Source: Bacteroidota bacterium (GTDB lineage: Bacteria; Bacteroidota; Bacteroidia; Bacteroidales; VadinHA17). Taken from it: a DNA stretch of 64,000 nucleotides. The stretch lies in the NCBI GenBank assembly GCA_011050615.1, contig DRFJ01000054.1, positions 1 through 64,000 on the forward strand, in the 5' to 3' direction. Each line of letters begins with the position of its first letter. The first letter of the stretch is position 1. Below are positions 19,285-26,923 of this stretch, piece after piece. The notes beneath the pieces were generated by a model. It had not been told where the DNA came from. It saw nothing but the letters and a program-made list of their open reading frames with translations, and ran no database searches. Made by a program: the position numbers and the translations under genes.

Positions 19285-20817
19285 ATGAATGAAAAGAAAT
19301 ACTTTGTCAGGGATATTCCGAGACGAAAATTCCTGGAATTAAGTATGAAGGGCGGACTTCTTATAGCGGCAACTCCCGCCCTGTTATCACAGCTTACTTC
19401 ATGCAAGCCACAGGGCTTATCGGCAAGCGGACTCGATATTGACAAGGCAAGCCTTGATAAGGTTATTGCAGAAGCACTGGGCAAAGGAGGTGATTTCGCC
19501 GAAGTCTACCTTGAAAACCGCACTTCCAGGAATGTCGTTATGGAAGAGTCGAAATTCAAGAGCGGCCTGTATGGCATAAGCCAGGGTGCAGGTGTAAGAG
19601 TAATATCCGGTAATAAAACAGGCTATGCCTTTACCGACGATATCAATACTGAAAATCTGCTGAGGGCAGCAAGGGTTGCTTCCTATGTGGCCAGGGAAGG
19701 AGGTCCGGTTACACCTGTTAATGTGAACGAGGCTTCAAGGGAAAGTTTTATTACGGTTCAAAGGCCGCTTGAAGATGTCACAGACCGGAAAAGGATAGAA
19801 ATAATGCAGAGAGCCGACCAGGCAGCAATGGATTATGATGAGAGGATAAAGATGGCTATGATTGACTATTATGATGAAATACGTGCTCGTGTTATAGCAA
19901 ACAGCGAAGGCATATACCTTCGTGATGAGCTGCCCCTGCTTTTCTTTATTGTCCAGACAATGAGTGATGACGGAAAGGCAAGACACCTGTCACGGGAAAG
20001 GCTCAGCCGTCACAGCGGCTTCGAGATGTTTGATGAGGTAAGCCCGGAGGAAGTTTCAAGGCGGGCAGCACGTGAAGCAATAGCGATGCTTGATGCCGAG
20101 GATGCCCCTGCAGGAATGATGGATGTAGTAATGCAGAACGGCTGGGGTGGGGTCCTGGTGCATGAAGCCGTGGGCCATCCGCTTGAAGCCGATAATATTG
20201 CAAAGGGTATTGGAGCATTTACGGGAAAAATAGGCCGGAAGGTGGCCAGCGATGTTTTTACTATGGTGGATGACGGGACCATAGCCAATGCCAGGGGAAC
20301 AATAAATTTTGATGATGAGGGTACACAAAGCCAGAAAAATGTACTCATAGAAAATGGGGTATTGAAGGGCTATATGACTGATATACTGAGTGCAAAACAA
20401 CTGGGCATGCAGAGAACAGGTAATGGCAGAAGGGAATCATTCAAATACTTCCCAATACCGAGAATGACAAATACCTTTATAGAAAACGGGGATTCAGATC
20501 CTGCTGATATCTTATCGTCAACCAGGAAGGGCATTTATGTTCAGAGTCTAAGCGGGGGAAGTGTGAATCCGGTGACCGGCGTTTTTAATTTCACCTGCCG
20601 TGAGGCCTACCTTATTGAAAACGGAAAGAAAACCAGGCCGGTAAAAGGCGCAACGCTTATAGGTTCATGTATGGATGTAATTTCAAATATTGATGCAGTG
20701 GGCAATGATCTTGAATTTGGCCCGGGTATATGCGGTAAGGGCCAGTCGGCCGAAGTGGATGCCGGACAGCCCACAGTAAGGATACGTGGTATCAATGTGG
20801 GAGGCTCAAAGGCCTGA
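19285..20817 (+). CDS. tldD: TldD/PmbA-family metalloprotease subunit with N-terminal twin-arginine-like lipoprotein signal
   Basis: VLVHEAVGHPLEAD (HExxxH) motif; N-terminus DIPRRKFLELSMKGGLLIAATPALLSQLTSC. Confidence 0.9.
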   Translation: MNEKKYFVRDIPRRKFLELSMKGGLLIAATPALLSQLTSCKPQGLSASGLDIDKASLDKVIAEALGKGGDFAEVYLENRTSRNVVMEESKFKSGLYGISQGAGVRVISGNKTGYAFTDDINTENLLRAARVASYVAREGGPVTPVNVNEASRESFITVQRPLEDVTDRKRIEIMQRADQAAMDYDERIKMAMIDYYDEIRARVIANSEGIYLRDELPLLFFIVQTMSDDGKARHLSRERLSRHSGFEMFDEVSPEEVSRRAAREAIAMLDAEDAPAGMMDVVMQNGWGGVLVHEAVGHPLEADNIAKGIGAFTGKIGRKVASDVFTMVDDGTIANARGTINFDDEGTQSQKNVLIENGVLKGYMTDILSAKQLGMQRTGNGRRESFKYFPIPRMTNTFIENGDSDPADILSSTRKGIYVQSLSGGSVNPVTGVFNFTCREAYLIENGKKTRPVKGATLIGSCMDVISNIDAVGNDLEFGPGICGKGQSAEVDAGQPTVRIRGINVGGSKA

Positions 20818-20859
20818 TAAACAATTTTAGTTTATATTAACGATTAAAAAGCCAAAGAA

Positions 20860-22194
20860 ATGAATTATAAGGATCTTACAGTAAAGCTGGTCAATAAATG
20901 CCTGAAATTTGGAGCCGATGATGCCGAAGTATACCTGCAGTCGACCAGGAACCTTAGCATTCAGGTACTGAACAATGAAATTGAAACAATAGAAGAAGCT
21001 TCATCCCATGGAGTGGGATTCAGGGTGTTTGTTGACAATAAGATGGGCTTCAGCCATTGTAACGATTTCAGCAATAAGGCACTTGAAGCAACTATAAAAA
21101 AAGCTATAGCCTTTGCCAGGCTTACAAGCCCGGATGAAAGCAATATACTTACTGACGATAAGGGGATAAGCGACATAGAGGGTTTATTCGACCCTGCAAT
21201 AGCCACTGTTTCAATGGAGGAAAAAATCGCTATGGCCATTGAGCTTGAAAAACTCGCCTTAAGCGATCACAGAATAAGTAAAAGCTCGGGCTCCGGCTTC
21301 AGTGAATCTGAAACAGAAGTGTTTATAGCCAATTCCACGGGGCTGGTAAAATCATATAAATCAGGTGCTTGTGGTATAGGCGTGAGTGTGGTTGCAGAAA
21401 AGGGCGACCAGAAAAACACCGGGGGCGAATATTGTTCAAGACGCCAGTTCAGTGATCTGAAAAAACCCGGGGAAGTGGCTGCAAAAGCTGCTCAAAAGGC
21501 CTATGAAATGCTTGATCCCAGGATGATCCGTACACAAAAGGCAGCGGTTATTTTTGATCCCGATGTGGGAAGGTCATTGCTGGGAGGTGTGATAGGTGCA
21601 CTGAATGGTGAAAGGGTATTACAGGGAGCCAGTTTCCTGAAAGATTCAATGAATGAAAAGGTTGCCTCCGAACTGCTCACCATAATTGATGACGGTACCA
21701 AAGAAAAAGGAATGGCCAGTGCACCCTTCGACGGGGAAGGGGTACCTACACAGAAAAATACCCTTATTGAAAATGGACTTGTTAAATCATTTATCTATAA
21801 TACCTCTGCGGCTAGAAGAGCCGGGACGGTAAGTACGGGAAACGCTTCACGAAGGGGATTTACCTCATTACCCGGTATAGGGACACATAACGTGTACCTG
21901 CTGCCCGGAAAGCATACAAGAAATGAAATTATCGCTTCAACAGAAAGGGGCTTGCTGCTAAAGGGACTTACAGGCTACGGGATTAATTCTGTCAACGGTA
22001 ACTTCAGCGGTGGTGCCAGCGGATTCTGGATAGAGGATGGTAAAATATCACACCCGGTAAAAGGCCTGACCATAGCAGGCAAGGCATCTGATATCCTTAA
22101 TGATATAGATATGATGGGTACCGATATTGATATGAATGATACTTTCGCCTCCCCCACCTTCAGGGTAAGAGAAATGCAGATAGGAGGGGAATAA
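20860..22194 (+). CDS. TldE/PmbA-family protein
   Basis: 444 aa; TldE-type sequence lacking HExxxH; adjacent to tldD; GVPTQKNTLIENGLVKSFIYNTSAARR. Confidence 0.9.
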   Translation: MNYKDLTVKLVNKCLKFGADDAEVYLQSTRNLSIQVLNNEIETIEEASSHGVGFRVFVDNKMGFSHCNDFSNKALEATIKKAIAFARLTSPDESNILTDDKGISDIEGLFDPAIATVSMEEKIAMAIELEKLALSDHRISKSSGSGFSESETEVFIANSTGLVKSYKSGACGIGVSVVAEKGDQKNTGGEYCSRRQFSDLKKPGEVAAKAAQKAYEMLDPRMIRTQKAAVIFDPDVGRSLLGGVIGALNGERVLQGASFLKDSMNEKVASELLTIIDDGTKEKGMASAPFDGEGVPTQKNTLIENGLVKSFIYNTSAARRAGTVSTGNASRRGFTSLPGIGTHNVYLLPGKHTRNEIIASTERGLLLKGLTGYGINSVNGNFSGGASGFWIEDGKISHPVKGLTIAGKASDILNDIDMMGTDIDMNDTFASPTFRVREMQIGGE

Positions 22195-22204
22195 TTATAA
22201 ACCG

Positions 22205-22224
22205 AGCCCTGGGAAACCGGGGCT
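22205..22224. terminator. Short GC-rich hairpin with GAAA tetraloop just downstream of tldE (possible terminator; no U-tract)
   Basis: AGCCCTGG-GAAA-CCGGGGCT, 8 bp stem with one G-U. Confidence 0.35.
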
Positions 22225-22229
22225 GGCTC

Positions 22230-22563
22230 GCAGCGGAAACTGATTGAGACCGGTGGAAGACAGCAAATATTGATGATGAAACATGGGGCTTCATGGAAGG
22301 AACTTACCGCAAATGTATTGAAGGCCGGAGCTCAGCAGGGAAGGTGGGTTTCAAGAATAATTGCTTCAAAACATGATGAAGCAACAAGCTGCCTCACCCA
22401 ATACGGGTTACAGGAATGATGATATCAATCCATACGTACTTAAGACAACAGACTATGGTAATACATGGGTGGATATTTCATCAAACCTGCCTGATTATCC
22501 GGTGAACGTTATTTTTGAGGATGCAAGGAATCCGGATCTTTTGACTCTTGCTTTTTATCCATA
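22230..22563 (+). pseudogene. Remnant of a BNR/WD40-like repeat glycosyl-hydrolase-type protein, frameshifted
   Basis: One frame reads WKELTANVLKAGAQQGRWVSRIIASKHDEATSCLTQYGLQE-stop; the adjacent frame continues the motif as TGYRNDDINPYVLKTTDYGNTWVDISSNLPDYPVNVIFEDARNPDLL. Confidence 0.7.
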
Positions 22564-22691
22564 ACGATGCTTCAGTTTGTTGATGGCAATAAATTGACTA
22601 TTAAACCAATAGGCTGCCAGTTGAAATATTTCCTTTCCCAAAGTAAAGAATATTATTAATAAACAATCAATTAGTGGATACCTGTTAAAAT

Positions 22692-22722
22692 TTTGCTGCT
22701 AAAAGCAAATATCTTATTTTTG
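22692..22722 (+). promoter_or_regulatory. Bacteroidota-type promoter (-33 TTTG, N19, -7 TATTTTTG) upstream of the phosphofructokinase gene
   Basis: TTTG at 22692-22695, exactly 19 nt, TATTTTTG at 22715-22722; matches the TTTG/TAnnTTTG consensus. Confidence 0.6.
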
Positions 22723-22765
22723 AGCGCCGTTAAGCAGCAGGATATAAAATAAATCATTCTAAATT

Positions 22766-23971
22766 ATGGCTAACCAGCAAACACACAAAGGAGTTATCGC
22801 CATTCTTACTGGCGGAGGGGATGTGCCGGGACTTAATCCGGCTATCAGGGCAGTAACAATCAGGGCAAACCGTGAAGGATATAAGGTCATAGGCCTGAGG
22901 AGAGGATGGGCAGGCATCGTTGAATTAATTAGAGATAAGAAGGCTGATAACAGCAGTTGTTACCAGGTACTAACAGATGATATTGTTAACAAGGCAGGAC
23001 GAACAGGGGGTACTTTTCTGCATACATCAAGAACAAGACCCAGCCATGTTCCTAAATCCGATTTGCCTGATCATTTAAAGGAAAGCTACAGTGAAGATAT
23101 GAATGACCTTACTCCTGAGGTGATAAAAAACCTTGAATGGCTGGGTGTTGATTACCTTATTCCCATGGGGGGTGATGACACCCTTAGTTACGGTGTTCAC
23201 CTCTACAAGCAGGGAGTAAAGGTTGTTGCCATACCCAAGACCATGGATAATGATGTGCCTGGCACGGATTACTGCATAGGTTTCAGTACCTGTGTTACAA
23301 GGACCATACAGATGACTAACAGTCTCAGGACATCGGCAGGTTCACATGAAAGACTGATGGTACTGGAAGTATTCGGACGTTATGCCGGCTTCACTGCCAT
23401 GCTCCCGACAATGGCAGGATCGGCGAACCGTTGTGTTATACCCGAGTATAAATTTAATATTGATCATCTGGCTAAATTACTTGTGAAGGACAGGAATGCA
23501 AACCCCAGTAAATATGCCGTCTTACTTATTAGTGAAGGTGCAATGTTCGAGGGCGGGGAGATGATATTTTCAAACAGTGAGAAAGATGCATACGGGCATG
23601 CAAAACTGGGTGGTATAGGTGATATTGTATCGAATGAACTGAAAAACCTGTCAGCGAAATATAACAGGGGAAAAATCATCAACGTAATAAACCAGAAGCT
23701 CGGTTATATGGTAAGGGGAGGTGATCCGGACGCCCTTGATTCGATTGTTCCGATGGCCTTCGGTAACCTGGCTCTTGACCTCATATTGAAAGGTATTCAC
23801 GGTCGTCTTGTGGTACTGAAGAATGGGAGGTATGATAATGTACCCATTGATATGGTTGTAGCAAGCAAGAAACTTGTTAATGTAAGAGATTATTACAACA
23901 CTGAACGTCTCAGGCCCTACTATCACAGTTTCGAGATGAAACCCTTCTTCCTGATGGCATCTGAGAGCTAA
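22766..23971 (+). CDS. 6-phosphofructokinase family, PPi-type active-site signature
   Basis: 401 aa; LTGGGDVPGLN, PMGGDDTLSYG, IPKTMDNDVPGTD. Confidence 0.92.
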   Translation: MANQQTHKGVIAILTGGGDVPGLNPAIRAVTIRANREGYKVIGLRRGWAGIVELIRDKKADNSSCYQVLTDDIVNKAGRTGGTFLHTSRTRPSHVPKSDLPDHLKESYSEDMNDLTPEVIKNLEWLGVDYLIPMGGDDTLSYGVHLYKQGVKVVAIPKTMDNDVPGTDYCIGFSTCVTRTIQMTNSLRTSAGSHERLMVLEVFGRYAGFTAMLPTMAGSANRCVIPEYKFNIDHLAKLLVKDRNANPSKYAVLLISEGAMFEGGEMIFSNSEKDAYGHAKLGGIGDIVSNELKNLSAKYNRGKIINVINQKLGYMVRGGDPDALDSIVPMAFGNLALDLILKGIHGRLVVLKNGRYDNVPIDMVVASKKLVNVRDYYNTERLRPYYHSFEMKPFFLMASES

Positions 23972-24086
23972 ACGGGCCATTCAATTCAAAATATAAACTG
24001 AATTGTAGGAATCTCCGAATTACCGGGGGTATTCATGATTCCTTATCTTCTTTTTTTGTATTTTGCAGGTAAAATAAACCTGGATT

Positions 24087-25772
24087 ATGAAAAATATTAA
24101 TCTATTTATGCTTGCCGTTTTTCTTACGGCTCTGCTTAGCTCATGCGGAGGCAATGGCAGTGAACAGCGGAATGAATTAGCTGATTTCAATGATTCTCTG
24201 ATAATTAATGCTGAAAATCTCATGGGCCTGCATTTTGATACAGCCGGGCACAATCAAATGCAGTCAAACCTGAGGCGTCAGCTTGCGAGCTATGAGAGGA
24301 TGCGCGGGTACAGCCTGGATAATAGTATTGCTCCTGCGTTGATGTTTCAGCCACTGTTGAACCCTGATGAGCAGCCGGTGCAGGAATATGCCAATCCTGT
24401 GCCGGTGAGGGAAGTGACCCTTCCTGAAAGTGAAGAGGAGATTGCCTTCCTTACGGTTGAAGAATTATCACAATTGATCAGGAATGGCGATTTAAGTTCA
24501 GTCGAGCTCACAAAAATTTACCTTAACAGGCTTAAGAAATATGGCGATTCCCTTTATTGTGTGGTAACCATTACTGAAAACCTTGCCCTGGAGCAGGCAG
24601 AAAAGGCCGACCGGGAAATATCACAGGGTAATTATAAGGGACCGCTGCACGGAATACCTTACGGGGTAAAAGACCTGCTGGCGGTTGAAGGTTATAAAAC
24701 AAGCTGGGGAGCCATGCCTTACAGGGACCAGGTTATTAACCAGACTGCCACCGTGGTGAAAAAGCTTGAGGAAGCAGGAGCTGTGCTTGTTGCCAAACTT
24801 TCCATGGGAGCCCTGGCTATGGGTGATGTGTGGTTTGGAGGGATATCCCGAAATCCATGGAATCCTGAACAGGGATCCAGCGGTTCATCTGCCGGATCAG
24901 CATCTGCTACAGCAGCCGGACTGGTAGCCTTCAGCATAGGCACAGAGACCCTTGGCTCAATAGTGTCACCATCGACCCGTTGTGGTGTTACAGGATTGAG
25001 ACCCACCTTCGGCAGGGTAAGTCGCACCGGTGCCATGGCCCTGAGCTGGAGCATGGATAAAATAGGACCTATATGTCGCTCGGCCGATGACTGCGCCCTT
25101 GTTTTTGATGTTATAAGGGGCCCCGACGGCATCGACCGCACAGTGGTAGATAAGGCATTTAATTATAACTTTAATACTGATATAAAGAATCTTAAGATAG
25201 CATACCTGAAGAATGAGTTCAGGGGCGATTATGAAAATCAGGCCAATGACCTGGAAGTGCTTACTGTCTTCAACAGGATGGGGGTTGAACTTATACCAGT
25301 TGAAATGGAATTTGAGGGTATACCCATAAGCAGTCTGAGGATTATCCTAAACGCGGAAGCAGCAGCAGCTTTTGATGAGCTGACAAGAAGCGGGCTTGAT
25401 TCAACCCTTACAGCACAGGAGGAATGGAGCTGGCCGAATACCTTCCGGTCGGCTCGTTTTATTCCTGCAGTAGAATATATTCAGGCCAACCGTCACAGGA
25501 CAGTTCTGATGGAAGAAATGGAGAAACTGATGAGGGATTATGATGTTGTTATAACACCGAGTTTCAGGGGTGACCAACTGCTGGTTACTAACCTGACAGG
25601 GCATCCCTGTGTTGTTGTGCCGAATGGTTTCAACGAAGAAAAAAGCCCAACCAGTATCTGCTTTATTGGCAGACTTTATGATGAAGCAAGTATCCTGCTT
25701 GCCGCCAGCAAATACCAGCAGGCAACGGGATTTGATGAGATGCACCCCCCGCTGTTCTACAAGGGAAACTAA
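24087..25772 (+). CDS. Amidase-signature-family enzyme, predicted lipoprotein
   Basis: LLSSCGGN lipobox; GIPYGVKDLLAVEG, PWNPEQGSSGSSAGSASATAAGLVAFSIGTETLGSI. Confidence 0.9.
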   Translation: MKNINLFMLAVFLTALLSSCGGNGSEQRNELADFNDSLIINAENLMGLHFDTAGHNQMQSNLRRQLASYERMRGYSLDNSIAPALMFQPLLNPDEQPVQEYANPVPVREVTLPESEEEIAFLTVEELSQLIRNGDLSSVELTKIYLNRLKKYGDSLYCVVTITENLALEQAEKADREISQGNYKGPLHGIPYGVKDLLAVEGYKTSWGAMPYRDQVINQTATVVKKLEEAGAVLVAKLSMGALAMGDVWFGGISRNPWNPEQGSSGSSAGSASATAAGLVAFSIGTETLGSIVSPSTRCGVTGLRPTFGRVSRTGAMALSWSMDKIGPICRSADDCALVFDVIRGPDGIDRTVVDKAFNYNFNTDIKNLKIAYLKNEFRGDYENQANDLEVLTVFNRMGVELIPVEMEFEGIPISSLRIILNAEAAAAFDELTRSGLDSTLTAQEEWSWPNTFRSARFIPAVEYIQANRHRTVLMEEMEKLMRDYDVVITPSFRGDQLLVTNLTGHPCVVVPNGFNEEKSPTSICFIGRLYDEASILLAASKYQQATGFDEMHPPLFYKGN

Positions 25773-25846
25773 AAGCCTGAGACTCATAAGGCTGATAGAG
25801 GGGAGATGCACCCCCGCAGTCTGCGAGGGAAACTGAAAGCCTGAGA
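25737..25846. repeat. Imperfect direct duplication of the amidase gene 3' end (copy 1 25737-25782, copy 2 25803-25846)
   Basis: gagatgcaccccccgctgttctacaagggaaactaaaagcctgaga versus gagatgcacccccgcagtctgcgagggaaactgaaagcctgaga. Confidence 0.75.
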
Positions 25847-25936
25847 GAATTGAGTTAGCAAGAAGAAGTTTTAGCAGTTGAAGAGTTTGAGTGGTTTGTC
25901 TCATTTTTAGCTATTTTTGCAGCAAGGGGAGACAAC

Positions 25937-26863
25937 ATGAAAAAAGGACTGGTCATAAAATCAGCAGGCAACAGGTACAAAGTTTCTGATGAAAAGGGAG
26001 AAATTACAGAATGCCTTATCAAGGGGAAGTTCAGGGTGCAAGGTTTGAGGACAACAAATCCGGTAACGGTGGGAGACAATGTATTATTTGAATTATCAGA
26101 TGACGGTAGCACGGGGATAATTACAGGAATTGAAGAAAGGAAAAATTATATAATACGAAGGGCATCCAAACTTTCAAGTGAATCGCAGATCATAGCTGCC
26201 AATATTGACCAGCTGATATTGCTGGCAAGCATAACAGAACCCGAAACACATCCTGAATTTATCGACAGGGTGCTGGTTACGGCCGGGGCCTACAGCGTTC
26301 CCGTGAAGATAATATTCAATAAGACTGATATATATTCCGAAGGGCATAAAAAGAAAAGGGATTACCTGATAGGAGTATACAGCAATATAGGCTACGATTC
26401 ATACAGCCTGTCATTGTTTAATGATGCCGATATAGACCTGATTTCAGACCTGGTAAAAGACAGGGTAACTCTACTTGCCGGAAATTCAGGTGTGGGAAAA
26501 TCATCTCTTATAAATAAAATAGAACCCTCATGCAAGATTAAAGTTGAGAATATATCGGAATACCATAAAATGGGGAAACATACAACAACATTTGCTGAAA
26601 TGCATGCTTTAAGTATAGGTGGATATATAATTGACACACCGGGCATTAAAGGCTTTGGCATTATAGATATGGAGAAGGAGGAGATTTACCATTTCTTCCC
26701 CGAGATATTCAGGGCTTCAGACAGGTGCAGGTATTATAATTGCCTCCATATTAACGAGCCCGGATGTGAGGTCAAAAAACAACTCGAAGAAGGTTTGATT
26801 AAAGAATTCAGATACAGGAGCTACCTGAAGATTTTTGAGGATAATAATTCAAAGTACCGGTAA
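25937..26863 (+). CDS. rsgA: Ribosome small subunit-dependent GTPase A
   Basis: Circularly permuted GTPase: FNKTDIY, LAGNSGVGKSSLINKI, IDTPGIKGFG; C-terminal CRYYNCLHINEPGC zinc motif. Confidence 0.95.
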   Translation: MKKGLVIKSAGNRYKVSDEKGEITECLIKGKFRVQGLRTTNPVTVGDNVLFELSDDGSTGIITGIEERKNYIIRRASKLSSESQIIAANIDQLILLASITEPETHPEFIDRVLVTAGAYSVPVKIIFNKTDIYSEGHKKKRDYLIGVYSNIGYDSYSLSLFNDADIDLISDLVKDRVTLLAGNSGVGKSSLINKIEPSCKIKVENISEYHKMGKHTTTFAEMHALSIGGYIIDTPGIKGFGIIDMEKEEIYHFFPEIFRASDRCRYYNCLHINEPGCEVKKQLEEGLIKEFRYRSYLKIFEDNNSKYR

Positions 26864-26923
26864 ATTATTGCTTATTTTTAAAATACCCTATCTTTACCTG
26901 ATTATATAAACTACGGTGTCTAT

